A DNA stretch of 64,000 bases from Desulfuromonadaceae bacterium (GTDB taxonomy: Bacteria; Desulfobacterota; Desulfuromonadia; Geobacterales; Pseudopelobacteraceae): NCBI GenBank assembly GCA_028712075.1, contig JAQTQX010000002.1, positions 231,907 to 295,906 of the forward strand, written 5' to 3'. Every line of letters starts with the position of its first letter. Position 1 is the first letter of the stretch. Positions 1 to 8,537 of this stretch are shown one piece after another. Under the pieces are notes generated by a model, which was not told where the DNA came from, searched no databases, and saw only the letters and a program-made list of their open reading frames with translations. Both the position numbers and the translations under genes were made by a program.

Positions 1-417
1 ATTTCGATGATCAAAGGATGTAAGCATATTTTTTATACGCTTCAATTCCAACGGTCGCATCGAGGAAAGCGTTTTTATAAGCACACTGTCGGCTGAATGA
101 TCTGCGCGGCTCGGCGCCTGAAAGAAGAGCAGTGCTTCATCAATGTTGCGCTGACCACCAAGAACTCGTGTGAGTTTTTGCACTTTTCTTCGAAGTTCGT
201 TTTTATGGCATTTTGCCACAAATGGATAAAACAGCTCCAGCGCCGCTCTGAAACGCCGGGAAGCAATCCGTAGATCATGAATGTCTTCAGGACTCGAAGT
301 TTTGATGACCACGCGTCGTAACCGGAGTAACTCTTCCCATTGAGCAAAGAATACACCCCGTGAACGTTCCAGAATGGTTGCCGTATCAGGCCATAATCGC
401 TCAGGCTTCGGAAACAT
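1..417 (-). CDS. CHAD domain protein (N-terminal part, runs off the window)
   Basis: The minus-strand reading from 417 to 1 is open for 139 codons and continues beyond the window edge. The protein has the CHAD hallmarks: a histidine in DIHDLRIASRR followed by RFRAALELF, and later a GGQRNIDEALL segment. CHAD domains are helical bundles rich in conserved His and basic residues that bind polyphosphate. The chosen ATG at 417 lies inside the end of sixA (17-base overlap), so translation is probably coupled. No good Shine-Dalgarno is visible before it. Its neighbour is a histidine-phosphate phosphatase, which fits a phosphate-storage or signalling role, but that is inference. The C-terminal part is not visible, so any additional domain cannot be excluded. 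Confidence 0.8.
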   Translation of the reverse strand, partial: MFPKPERLWPDTATILERSRGVFFAQWEELLRLRRVVIKTSSPEDIHDLRIASRRFRAALELFYPFVAKCHKNELRRKVQKLTRVLGGQRNIDEALLFFQAPSRADHSADSVLIKTLSSMRPLELKRIKNMLTSFDHRN

Positions 418-931
418 CTTGCTGAGGGAAAGCTTTTCTGAAGGAGGTTGTCCGTTTTTTGCCAGGGACCAGATACCAGAGGAAGCTGGCTGACTTACCT
501 GCAGTATCCGGGTCCATTTTCAGCGCTACAATGGCTCCTTTTTCCAGTTGAATCTCTGCATCAGGGCGGTCAAGCAAGGCAGCAATCAACAAACCAAGCT
601 GCGGTTCGTGGCCAACCAGTAATATTCTTTTGGAAGATCTGCATTCTTTCAGATGCGCAATTAATTCATTATTATCGGCTCCCGGCAGGAGGAGACTGCT
701 GGATACAACCACGTTATTGCGGCACGCCTTTTTCGCTGCAATTTCGGCTGTCTGCACTGCACGAGTCAAGGGACTGGTAATAGTCAATCTTGGTTTTGGC
801 CCGAATTTGGCGAATGAAGTGCTCGCCTTTTTCGCTGTTGCCCTGCCGCTCTCGGTCAGAAACCGCCACTCGTCCTGCAAGGAGTCACTCCCCTCGACCG
901 CTTCGGCATGCCTCATCACGTACAAAAACAT
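401..931 (-). CDS. sixA: Phosphohistidine phosphatase SixA
   Basis: This 176-residue protein is a short histidine-phosphatase-superfamily enzyme. It starts MFLYVMRHAEA, with the catalytic Arg7-His8 pair and the alanine typical of SixA in place of the glycine of phosphoglycerate mutases. SPLTRAVQTA (about 53-62) and LLVGHEP with His108 complete the active site. The family removes phosphate from phosphohistidine in signalling and PTS-type phosphocarriers, in the cytoplasm. The length matches SixA and there is no signal peptide. It overlaps the start of the CHAD gene downstream and has its own promoter-like sequence at 968-995, so the two probably form an operon. The actual substrate cannot be read from sequence. 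Confidence 0.88.
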   Translation of the reverse strand: MFLYVMRHAEAVEGSDSLQDEWRFLTESGRATAKKASTSFAKFGPKPRLTITSPLTRAVQTAEIAAKKACRNNVVVSSSLLLPGADNNELIAHLKECRSSKRILLVGHEPQLGLLIAALLDRPDAEIQLEKGAIVALKMDPDTAGKSASFLWYLVPGKKRTTSFRKAFPQQDVSEA

Positions 932-967
932 GGTTTCCTCCAGTATACAGATAGTGATCGCTGATCA

Positions 968-995
968 AGTATAGACGGCAAAATGGGCTTTTCAA
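968..995 (-). promoter_or_regulatory. Sigma70-type promoter for sixA
   Basis: On the minus strand TTGAAA (995-990) and TATACT (973-968) are separated by 16 bases, followed about 37 bases later by the sixA start. The rest of the gap 932-1145 shows no convincing gene. Confidence 0.55.
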
Positions 996-1145
996 TAGAG
1001 GGGATATAATTTAACACGATTGTAACATGTGTCTTGTGATAGTCGTTGAATGTCAGTTTGAAATGTAACCTGCCGTTAACAAAATGATTTTTTGAATGAA
1101 GATACGCTGGATATGACAATTCGCTCTTTGATTCCGAAGTATGTA

Positions 1146-2750
1146 CTAATCACAGTATCCTGCCCGTTGAGGGACATCGGTATGGAACTGCCGAAGGCTC
1201 GCAATCATTGATGAATCCGGTGTCGGGTCAATATGTGGAATCTTGGTTTGACCACCCAGTTTGCCGCGCTCTTTTTGTGACCATTGGTAAATGCCATCCT
1301 CCGGCACCAACAAAACATGTGGCGGTTTGATCCGCCCCTGACTTCTGAAAGTGGCATAGTCGGCATTCAGGTGGCACAATGTTGCGTCAAGAATATGCTG
1401 TGCTTCTTGATAGGGTGCAGCCGCGTCCCGAGTTGCCAGAACCCACTGGTGACGGCGGCACTGTATATCTGATCCCACCATGAATTCACGAACATTCCAC
1501 TGCCCGGTTTGATTGAGTTTCGCCACCGCCTGCTCAACCTCTCCCTGAGTGACTTTTTCTTCCAGTTTATCCAGAAATCGATCACGTCCAGTGAATTCGA
1601 TAAAGTGCGGCGAGGTTGAGATAAAACGGATGGTATCGCCAATATGGTAACGCCACAGCCCCGAGCAGGTAGTGAGTATAACTGCGTAGCACTGCCCGGT
1701 TTCCACCTGTTCAAGCGGAACAGCAGTTGCAAATGGAGCCGGCTTACCCTGACTATCCAGATCTTCCAGTCGGACAAACTCGAAAAACACCCCGTAATAG
1801 GGGGTCAATTGCATGTGAGAATCGCCGAAACGCTGAAAAGCCATGAAGGCTTCCGACGATGGCAGCAGTTCCAGCAGGTTGGGTAGCTGGCCGTCAAACA
1901 AACAATCAAATTCGGCTCGATACGGTTTAATGCTGGTTCCGCCATGAATAATGAGTTCCAGGTTTGGCAGAAGCTTCCGAAGAGGTTTGCCGCCGATTTC
2001 CTTGCATCGTTCCAGTAGAAGGATTATCCAGGGTGGAACTCCGGAGATAACTCGAATGGAATCATCATTCAGCAACAATTCAGCCATAGCATGAAGTTTA
2101 TCCTGCCACGGAAGGGCCGATATTTTTGCATCAGGTGCGATGAACGGTGTCAGGAACCAGGGGTGGAAACGGAGCGTTAACGCACTCATGTCACCGGACC
2201 AGACACCGTGTCTAAGCTTGGTAAGTTGTGTGGAACCTGACATATAGAGAACTTTACCATTCAGAATTTGGGATTCCGGATTGGCAGCTAGATAACAGGC
2301 CATCATATCAAGCGCGGCACGACGGTTCTCGGCATACATATTTGAAGTGAAGGGAATATATTTTGTTGGCGCTGTGGTGCCTGACGTCTCACAGAACATT
2401 TTGACCTTACCCGGCCAGGTGGTGTTGCAAAGGTCCGGAGCTGAACGTCCAATAGTTGAATTCAATTGGTCGCGATAAAAATAATCTGTCATAAATTCCT
2501 GATACGAACGGATCGGCACGCGATTTTTGAATTGAAGATAGGCTATATCGAACGGGACTCGTCCCAGATTGGTAAAAAAGTTATCCATGCCAAATTGAGT
2601 TGATTTAGCTGTTTCAATCAATTTTTGAAAGATGTGGCGTTGAGCCGTCAACGGGTCCCGACGACTAAATTGATTGGCACGCTTAACGGCTTGTGAACGA
2701 AGAAGTTTTTGCAGTAACCCTGCTGCACGTATCTTTGCTGACATGTCCAT
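1146..2750 (-). CDS. GH3-family acyl-adenylating enzyme
   Basis: The 534-residue product resembles the GH3 (auxin-responsive promoter) family of the acyl-adenylate-forming superfamily. Visible features are the phosphate-binding ETSGTTAPTKYIP segment (about 121-133), the YYGVFFEF strand, and the GLWRYHIGDTIRF motif near the adenylate-binding site. Plant members conjugate amino acids to small carboxylic acids using ATP; the substrates of bacterial members are largely unknown. No signal peptide is seen. Its ATG overlaps the stop codon of the upstream alpha/beta hydrolase by one base (TAATG), so the two are translationally coupled. This suggests that one enzyme makes and the other handles or hydrolyses an acyl conjugate, which is inference. 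Confidence 0.8.
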   Translation of the reverse strand: MDMSAKIRAAGLLQKLLRSQAVKRANQFSRRDPLTAQRHIFQKLIETAKSTQFGMDNFFTNLGRVPFDIAYLQFKNRVPIRSYQEFMTDYFYRDQLNSTIGRSAPDLCNTTWPGKVKMFCETSGTTAPTKYIPFTSNMYAENRRAALDMMACYLAANPESQILNGKVLYMSGSTQLTKLRHGVWSGDMSALTLRFHPWFLTPFIAPDAKISALPWQDKLHAMAELLLNDDSIRVISGVPPWIILLLERCKEIGGKPLRKLLPNLELIIHGGTSIKPYRAEFDCLFDGQLPNLLELLPSSEAFMAFQRFGDSHMQLTPYYGVFFEFVRLEDLDSQGKPAPFATAVPLEQVETGQCYAVILTTCSGLWRYHIGDTIRFISTSPHFIEFTGRDRFLDKLEEKVTQGEVEQAVAKLNQTGQWNVREFMVGSDIQCRRHQWVLATRDAAAPYQEAQHILDATLCHLNADYATFRSQGRIKPPHVLLVPEDGIYQWSQKERGKLGGQTKIPHIDPTPDSSMIASLRQFHTDVPQRAGYCD

Positions 2751-3826
2751 TAATCTGCCAACCTGAGACGCGGATACAGAGTCTTTTCGTACCAGCTTTC
2801 AAGCAGGTCATTATATGCTTCATGGTGGAATATGAGCGAAGCATGGGCAACGCCATCACCAGGAATATGTGACCGTACCGTTTTTACGATGCATGACGGG
2901 AATACTCTGGAATACAGTGACGGTTCACTGAACAGTTTCAGGGTTGGCGATGTCGGCACGAGGATATCAGATTCGTTTTCAGCGAGGAGCGCCAGCACAG
3001 GACCTGAGAAGAGCGAGCTGGAGAATTGAGGAAACCTGAAATTCCGTAACGCGACAACTCTTTCAAAGCCGCCCCGAGCTGATGTGTATTCAATTACATC
3101 ATTGATTTTCTTGCGGATAGCAAGATGGCGGACATTTAATTGACGATTTTCCGCTCCGGAATTGAATAGGGCCTGAAAACAGCGGCGGGAACGTTCGATA
3201 TGTTTGGATATATCTGATTCATTGGCAGGATCAGCAGCCACAATTTTTTTGAGATTACTTTCCAGAATTCTTACACCATCTTGTTTCTGTTCGGCCGGTC
3301 TGATCAAGTCATCAGTCGTAATGACCGGGCTGACAAGAACGAGACCACGAATATTTTCATGAACCTGCTCACCGGCATGGCGCAGGAAATTGAAAAGCAA
3401 CCCGCAGCCAAAGCTGATACCCATTATAAGAGGTTTTTGCCCTTTACATGCCAGTGACTCGATTAGATCGGTAAGTTGGGCGGCAAACATTTTCTGGCAG
3501 AATCTATTTCGCGAGTAGTTTACATAGTAGATAGAACCATGCTGACGTAACAGTTTCCGCTGAAATTCAACCGTCTCAGTTGCGTCCGGCACAAAACCGC
3601 CCAGAACGATTGTCGGAACAGAGCCCGCACCTTTTTCCCGAAAGATCTGGCAGCGGGTTCGAAGCGAATTACTATCAAGCTCAATTTCATCAAACTCACA
3701 GCGACGTAATTTGGGAGCAAAGCGTTTGATTGAGATTCCACGTATAAATCCAGCAGCGGCAGTAAATGCGGTAACTACAGGGCGGTTGTCCTTCACTACA
3801 CGAAGTTTTGTCGACTTGTCGCTCAT
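2750..3826 (-). CDS. Alpha/beta hydrolase coupled to the GH3-like enzyme
   Basis: A 358-residue protein with an alpha/beta-hydrolase core. The nucleophile elbow is GISFG (136-140), with Ser138 the likely catalytic residue. TIVLGGFVPDATETV at about 72-86 resembles the oxyanion-hole region, and a late SHIPGDGVAHASL segment could supply the catalytic histidine. There is no signal peptide. A good ribosome-binding sequence (GGGAGGT) lies just before the ATG. It is the first gene of a two-gene unit with the GH3-like gene. Specificity is unknown: esterase, amidase or acyltransferase are all possible. Confidence 0.65.
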   Translation of the reverse strand: MSDKSTKLRVVKDNRPVVTAFTAAAGFIRGISIKRFAPKLRRCEFDEIELDSNSLRTRCQIFREKGAGSVPTIVLGGFVPDATETVEFQRKLLRQHGSIYYVNYSRNRFCQKMFAAQLTDLIESLACKGQKPLIMGISFGCGLLFNFLRHAGEQVHENIRGLVLVSPVITTDDLIRPAEQKQDGVRILESNLKKIVAADPANESDISKHIERSRRCFQALFNSGAENRQLNVRHLAIRKKINDVIEYTSARGGFERVVALRNFRFPQFSSSLFSGPVLALLAENESDILVPTSPTLKLFSEPSLYSRVFPSCIVKTVRSHIPGDGVAHASLIFHHEAYNDLLESWYEKTLYPRLRLAD

Positions 3827-4455
3827 ATGACCTCCCGATTCTGTTTGGAAGGCATCGTAGCACTGTCAGGTTACAAGCATATGGCAGGCGAGTAAATATT
3901 TTGAAACTATCGGCACGATCTCGCTGTTTTTTTGGGCATCCATTTTGGGGGTTTAGGGCATGTCACTAAAAGTGTCTCCTGACCTTTAAGCGTACTTCAA
4001 CTACACGAGGCAGCTCGCAAATAAAACTGAATACGTTTTGAAGCTGCCGCGAAACCAATTTCCCATGAGATGTCATAGCTTGCGGATATATCAAATTATG
4101 GTCTGCTGTAGTAGGGTAACGCAGTTCAACAGGATAAAAGCATCACAGTTCTTTATCAATCTAATGGTGCTATCGCATTGTGGTTTGGAAGTGATAGTAT
4201 CCAGTGGCATAAACCCGGCTGAAGCCTCAACAGGCTACCACGCATATTCAGGGCAGCGCCCTTTGGGCGCGGATTTTATACGCTGCACAACGAGAGGAGA
4301 GCAGGGGCAGTAAATCGATTGTGAGAATGGCGCATGTAGTTACTGCAACTGCAAAGCTGCAATGGCATCGACTCCATAATCCATTAGACGGCAAGACGAA
4401 GGTTCCGTTTTGGTGTCTGCTGTATTACTCGTGAACCGTCAGAGGGAGGTTATTC
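3827..4455. other. 629-base intergenic region, no gene recognised
   Basis: This gap separates divergently transcribed units. I see no convincing ORF; the longest, 4038-4313, needs a TTG start without a ribosome-binding site. A short GC hairpin (GCGCCC-TTT-GGGCGC, 4256-4270) lacks a following T-run. A strong ribosome-binding sequence (GAGGGAGG) precedes the lipoprotein start. I looked for the conserved cores of cyclic-di-GMP and cobalamin riboswitches and did not find them, but a less familiar structured leader is possible. Confidence 0.4.
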
Positions 4456-6111
4456 ATGAAAATAAACATTAAATTAATGATGATAGGGTCACTTGTAGCC
4501 GTGGTGTTTGGACTGGCAGGTTGCGGAGGGGGTGGCGGTAGTTCGGATACGGCAACGGAACCTATTCCGAATTCGATAACAACTATTTCCAAAACATATA
4601 CTCAAGGAGATATGGTAGGGGAAACGTTCTTTTACGACCTGCTTAATGAGTCAGTCGCAAAAACTTCAGGTGCCCTTTTGCAGTCGATACTCGCAATCAA
4701 CAGCGTTCTCTATACGGATCCTTCTATTACCTCTTTTGATACCTTCAAGGCCAGGAAGTTGGAAGCGGACAAGGCCTTGGATACTTTCATTAAATACGCT
4801 GCCGAGACTGAGGACCTCATAACCATATACAATCCTAAACTGGTTGCTATGACGGCATTGAGTTCGGAGGATGTTATAGTGACTCTTGCCAGTGGCCCGG
4901 CAAACAAACAGATAAAAACCTTAATGACTACGTATGGAGTAAATGCCAAGAAAGCACAGCTGATTCTTAATAACGCTATGGCAGGCTATGAAAGCGCCGC
5001 CTGGTCTGATTTGGCGGCAATAGAAAATCAACATCTTCAAACAGCAACTCTGATAAAAAATGGGGCCGGTTTGGCTTTGACTGTCGCCGGAACAGTAGTT
5101 ACTGCCGGTGGTATTACCGGAGCTGTTGGATTAGTTGATGCCTCCGTTGCGATCATTTCCGGAGCGGATGGCATAATAAAGGTCACACAGTCGGGAATGG
5201 AACTGGCGATAGGTAAAGAAGTAACACTCCCGGACGGTTCTCTGGCCAGCATGGTTGTAACGAGTGTGGCGGCGGTCTCCGACATTGTTGCATTCAAAAA
5301 CTTGCCTAAATTAGTGAAATTGATCCCCGCCAATGCTGGTGATAATGTCGGTAATATCTACGCAATCACATCAAAAGTAGTTGATGGCTTTACTGGTAAA
5401 ACTGTAGATTTTGGGCCGCTCAAGGTTGATATCAAAAACGGTTTTTCAGTCGGGAGTTCTGTTGATATTGGATATATAAATGGCCTGATCGGAGGGGAGA
5501 GTAACGCGCCATCAACCTTGCCTGGAACATACAAGATTGACGGTGTTACTACAGTAGTCAACGAACTTCCGGAGTCCATGGTTATGGCCATCAATATTCT
5601 CCCTGCTGAGGATAAAGTCGACCAAGTGATAGTTGCAGGAACCCCCTCTACTCCCCCGGAATCCACGACCCAAAAGGAGTTGTTGATTCAGATCTCTCCC
5701 GCATTGTCTGATGCAGATCCGGTCATTATGCCTTACGCGTTTTATCTGCCCCTGGAGCTATCTTCAAGCGGTGAGATATCTTATGATTATACCTATAATA
5801 AAAGCGACTTTGGAAACACCTATGTGATGCGCATTTGGGGTTCCGGGTCCTATGATGGGACACTGCTTATTCTTGCTGGTTCCTGGACATCTAATGTGGC
5901 ATTCAACCCTGCCTCAGGCCATGTATCACAGGAAGATTCCGGGACCTTCAATCTCCAGACAAGTGGGCACCAGGATGATCCGCCTGCCCAGACTCATGCT
6001 ACAACCAGTTCAGTAACACAAAATTTAATAGATCCTGCTATTTACAACACAAGTGAGAATCTCAATCAGACGCCGGATTTCAGGGTTCCAATCATAACCC
6101 AGCTCGATTAG
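4456..6111 (+). CDS. Large lipoprotein of unknown function
   Basis: A 551-residue protein with a lipoprotein signal: basic start, hydrophobic segment, then LAGC with Cys23 as the lipidated residue, followed by a glycine-rich and serine-rich tether. It is therefore probably anchored in the outer or inner membrane and faces the periplasm or exterior. An Ala/Gly/Val-rich stretch at about 200-235 looks hydrophobic and helical and might insert into a membrane. The C-terminal third is rich in Ser, Thr, Pro and Tyr and looks beta-rich. I recognise no catalytic motif or named family. The GAGGGAGG ribosome-binding site makes the start secure. A terminator lies 172 bases downstream, so it is probably transcribed alone. 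Confidence 0.7.
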   Translation: MKINIKLMMIGSLVAVVFGLAGCGGGGGSSDTATEPIPNSITTISKTYTQGDMVGETFFYDLLNESVAKTSGALLQSILAINSVLYTDPSITSFDTFKARKLEADKALDTFIKYAAETEDLITIYNPKLVAMTALSSEDVIVTLASGPANKQIKTLMTTYGVNAKKAQLILNNAMAGYESAAWSDLAAIENQHLQTATLIKNGAGLALTVAGTVVTAGGITGAVGLVDASVAIISGADGIIKVTQSGMELAIGKEVTLPDGSLASMVVTSVAAVSDIVAFKNLPKLVKLIPANAGDNVGNIYAITSKVVDGFTGKTVDFGPLKVDIKNGFSVGSSVDIGYINGLIGGESNAPSTLPGTYKIDGVTTVVNELPESMVMAINILPAEDKVDQVIVAGTPSTPPESTTQKELLIQISPALSDADPVIMPYAFYLPLELSSSGEISYDYTYNKSDFGNTYVMRIWGSGSYDGTLLILAGSWTSNVAFNPASGHVSQEDSGTFNLQTSGHQDDPPAQTHATTSSVTQNLIDPAIYNTSENLNQTPDFRVPIITQLD

Positions 6112-6282
6112 GCTGTAAAATCCTCTGTATTTTGGTTCGTTAGTTGGAAAGTCGTAGCATGATATAGTGGCAATTCCGCACAAACAATAGGCGCGAATAG
6201 AGGAATCTCACCGCCAAGTCACCAAACATCCACCACAGCTAATTGGATGGTGCTTACGCGCCACGAGCCAAGTATGGTGCAC

Positions 6283-6320
6283 AAACAGAAAACCCGCTAT
6301 TCCCGGCGGGTTTTCTGTTT
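6283..6320 (+). terminator. Strong bidirectional hairpin terminator
   Basis: A perfect 15-base inverted repeat (6283-6297 and 6306-6320) with an 8-base loop, GC-rich at the top and A/T-rich at the base, as in intrinsic terminators. It lies in the 312-base gap after the lipoprotein gene (6112-6423), where I see no gene. Confidence 0.75.
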
Positions 6321-6423
6321 CATGTCCGGCAGTGTCGGATTTCCTTTCTGATTTAATTTCGTGGACTGTAATGGATTTAATATGTTAGAAAATCTGTCCC
6401 GATTCCCTGATAGGTTGTAACAA

Positions 6424-6588
6424 ATGACGCTTATTGAGGATGATCTGCTTTCAGCTTTGAAAGAATTGCAGGAAGCATCATTAGCCATGACATCAGTCGA
6501 ACGACATGCCACCAGTGACCTGGAGCGATATTTGCGGGCTATTGAATGGTCGAAACGGGTAATTACACTTGCGGAGAGAGATGTATGA
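6424..6588 (+). CDS. 54-residue ORF coupled to the IHF gene
   Basis: A small open frame beginning MTLIEDDLLSALKE and ending in LAERDV. Its stop codon overlaps the next gene's start (GTATGA), so the downstream IHF-like gene would be translationally coupled to it. The composition is acidic and helical with a regular heptad-like leucine pattern. It has no recognised family. The ribosome-binding site is weak. The overlap and the protein-like amino-acid pattern are the only evidence that it is real. Confidence 0.5.
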   Translation: MTLIEDDLLSALKELQEASLAMTSVERHATSDLERYLRAIEWSKRVITLAERDV

Positions 6589-6869
6589 CGAGATCTGATC
6601 TGATTGAACTGCTGGCGGAACGTAAGAATATTCCTGTAACTGTCGCTGAAACCATTATCCTGGAAATCTTTGACAGTATGGCTGAGACCCTTATTGCCGG
6701 TCAGCGTATTGAGATCCGTGGCTTTGGTAGCTTTGAGATTCGGGAATATGACGCTCGTACCGGGCGTAACCCGAAATCCGGCGAGACAATAACCGTCAAA
6801 CCCAAGAGACTTCCGTTCTTTAAGGTTGGCAAGGAACTCAAGGAACGCATACTGGAGAGTGGAAAGTAA
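6585..6869 (+). CDS. IHF/HU-family DNA-bending protein (IHF beta-like)
   Basis: A 94-residue HU/IHF protein starting MTRSDLIELLAERKN. It has the beta-ribbon core GFGSFEIREYDARTGRNP, which includes the proline-tipped arm used to intercalate DNA, and the conserved KPKRLPFFKVGKELK end. The N-terminal helix resembles IHF beta. The family bends DNA in recombination, replication and transcription. The start at 6585 is chosen because it gives the standard length; an in-frame upstream extension adds 13 atypical residues. It is the second of three closely spaced genes (54-residue ORF, this gene, then 6871-7302). Its position outside any housekeeping operon, within an accessory region, suggests it may serve a mobile element, which is inference. 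Confidence 0.85.
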   Translation: MTRSDLIELLAERKNIPVTVAETIILEIFDSMAETLIAGQRIEIRGFGSFEIREYDARTGRNPKSGETITVKPKRLPFFKVGKELKERILESGK

Positions 6870-6870
6870 A

Positions 6871-7302
6871 ATGACAACAGAGGTAATAAACAAATTCTTT
6901 TTAGACGCACTGAATTACGCCATAAATCAATTTGTCACAGATGGTTCACCACCGGCATTAGCTGTTCTAATGACCACGAATGGAGAATATGCCGGTTGCA
7001 CATTGCAATTCACAAATGCAAAAAGCAAATCTGAAGCGATAGCCACCTTTGTATCGGAACTGAAAGAACAAAAGCCGCCTTGCGCTGTGGTTATTGTACC
7101 GATATCTGCGAGTGCCGGCAGAGGTAGAAAGCGTAAGACGTCCTTGTGTGTTGCATTCCAGTCATCCCGAAATAAATTTGTCAGCATAGTCGACTACAAA
7201 AAGTCAAAAAACGGCGAGTTCGAATTTGAGACGCCATACTTTTGCGATGACAACGAAATTATTCTGTCTGGACATGAATACTTCGGAGATGCATTCGATT
7301 AG
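6871..7302 (+). CDS. Hypothetical protein directly after the IHF-like gene
   Basis: A 143-residue protein whose ATG follows the IHF-like stop codon by one base, so the two are surely co-transcribed. I do not recognise the family. The sequence alternates hydrophobic strands and helices. It contains PPALAVLMTTNGEYAGCT, a basic loop GRGRKRKTS in the middle that could touch nucleic acid, and an acidic C-terminus. There are no signal peptide or membrane segments. Association with a DNA-bending protein makes a nucleic-acid role possible, but this is only inference. Confidence 0.6.
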   Translation: MTTEVINKFFLDALNYAINQFVTDGSPPALAVLMTTNGEYAGCTLQFTNAKSKSEAIATFVSELKEQKPPCAVVIVPISASAGRGRKRKTSLCVAFQSSRNKFVSIVDYKKSKNGEFEFETPYFCDDNEIILSGHEYFGDAFD

Positions 7303-7333
7303 AAACACCCTGAGTGGGAGCGAGTGGTAGAGC

Positions 7334-8035
7334 TTATCGGGGTATGAACGTACCTGATGATTTACTGCCGGTAACGCCTTTGTTAATCCCTACCCGATGA
7401 CCGTCCTGCTGCCCTTTTTCATAGGCATGTCCGTCAATGTAGCTTCTTCTGCTCCGAAGAGTTCGTATCGGTCCCATATCAGACATCGCCTTCTTGATCA
7501 GACCTTCCTTGACCGGCACCAGTGCACCGGGAGTAATAGGAGTCTGAACTTTCTGCTCCCGTAATCTCCCGGTAATAGTTGATACAGCCCCCAGATAATA
7601 AGACTGCCGCATCAGCTCACGCTGCCGGTTTGGTGTGCCATCAGTGACATGCTGCTTGATGTAACTGCTGCACAACTTCCTGACAGTTTTATCCAGATAG
7701 GCAAACGTATAGGCGGCAACCTGCACATCAGCGCCAACACCGATGAAAGTCATCTTGCCAAGTGCCGGATGATGAATAGCCTGACAATCAAAAGCGGTAC
7801 AAACACCCGCTGACAAGTAACGAACCCATTTCGGCAGGGTCTTTGATACAGTAGCTTCCACCTTATCAGCCGATTGCGGTTTCTGTTCCGATTCGATATC
7901 AGCCATTGCCAGATTATGTTCCGATAGCAGCCGTTGTGCGTGACTGGCCGCCAGCGCTGCTTCATGTTCGTTACATGAATTTGCCAGCGCCAACAGCTTT
8001 CTGATTTTCTCGATAACAGGATTATTGTTTTCCAT
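7334..8035 (-). CDS. DUF2786 domain protein
   Basis: A 233-residue protein with an N-terminal DUF2786 signature (KIRKLLALANSCNEHEAALAASHAQRLL, here split as KIRKLLALA and EHEAALAASHAQRLL, residues about 10-38), a small helical domain of unknown function common in phages and mobile elements. The middle part (PKWVRYLSAGVC, FIGVGADVQVAAYTF) matches the DUF7168-like region that usually follows. A clear AAGGAG sits before the ATG. It faces the IHF-like cluster, and only 31 bases separate the two convergent stop codons. No catalytic function is known for the family. Confidence 0.75.
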   Translation of the reverse strand: MENNNPVIEKIRKLLALANSCNEHEAALAASHAQRLLSEHNLAMADIESEQKPQSADKVEATVSKTLPKWVRYLSAGVCTAFDCQAIHHPALGKMTFIGVGADVQVAAYTFAYLDKTVRKLCSSYIKQHVTDGTPNRQRELMRQSYYLGAVSTITGRLREQKVQTPITPGALVPVKEGLIKKAMSDMGPIRTLRSRRSYIDGHAYEKGQQDGHRVGINKGVTGSKSSGTFIPR

Positions 8036-8136
8036 CTTGCAATTCTCCTTTTACGTGTTAAATGGTATCATACAGATGCGGTCAGGGTTAAAGTTTCATT
8101 GCAGTGGTTCCGATAAATTAACTACGGAGAATTCAC

Positions 8137-8433
8137 ATGAGCAGCATAGCCAACATAGCAGACTCTGCATTACAGGCTTTCAGCACAAGTCAGCAAGTAA
8201 CCGCACATAACGTGGCCAACCTGAATACAGATGAATTCAAGGCTTCCAGGGCCACGTTTCAGGAGAACGGCAAAGGTGGTGTGAATGCAACCGTGTCAGG
8301 TACCCGGGATACCGTTGATATTTCCCGCGAAGCCGTCAATCTCCTGTCAGATACAACCGGGTTTAAGGCGAACCTCAAAGTCCTGAAGGCAGCCGATGAA
8401 ATGACCAAGGAGCTGCTCAGTATCAAGGCGTGA
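8137..8433 (+). CDS. Orphan flagellar rod-like protein
   Basis: A 98-residue protein whose N-terminal half (ADSALQAFSTSQQVTAHNVANLNTDEFKASR in shortened form SALQAFSTSQQ and HNVANLNTDEFKASR) matches the N-terminal motif of FlgB/FlgC/FlgG rod and hook proteins. The C-terminus ends with the helical FKANLKVLKAADEM segment typical of the same axial proteins. At 98 residues it is shorter than FlgC (about 140) and lacks the central domain. No other flagellar gene is nearby. It has an acceptable GGAG ribosome-binding site and its own terminator at 8538-8567. It may be a minimal axial protein, or a stand-alone protein reusing the fold. Confidence 0.65.
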   Translation: MSSIANIADSALQAFSTSQQVTAHNVANLNTDEFKASRATFQENGKGGVNATVSGTRDTVDISREAVNLLSDTTGFKANLKVLKAADEMTKELLSIKA

Positions 8434-8537
8434 GGCTCAAAGGAGCGCGGTATCGGGGAACAGGTGATACATACGCGGTAGGAACAGCAGGCGGCTCATC
8501 AAGCTGCCACATATCCCGTTGCAACGGGAAGAGTTAA

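Noticed and set aside
916..1119. A 67-codon frame between GH3 and sixA
   Set aside because: It overlaps sixA and its promoter in another frame, with no ribosome-binding site.
4038..4313. A 91-codon frame before the lipoprotein
   Set aside because: It starts at TTG with no ribosome-binding site and its translation resembles no protein.
4340..4450. A cyclic-di-GMP riboswitch in the lipoprotein leader, suggested by GCAAAGCTGCAATGG
   Set aside because: The paired stems and the tetraloop receptor expected around such a core are not present.
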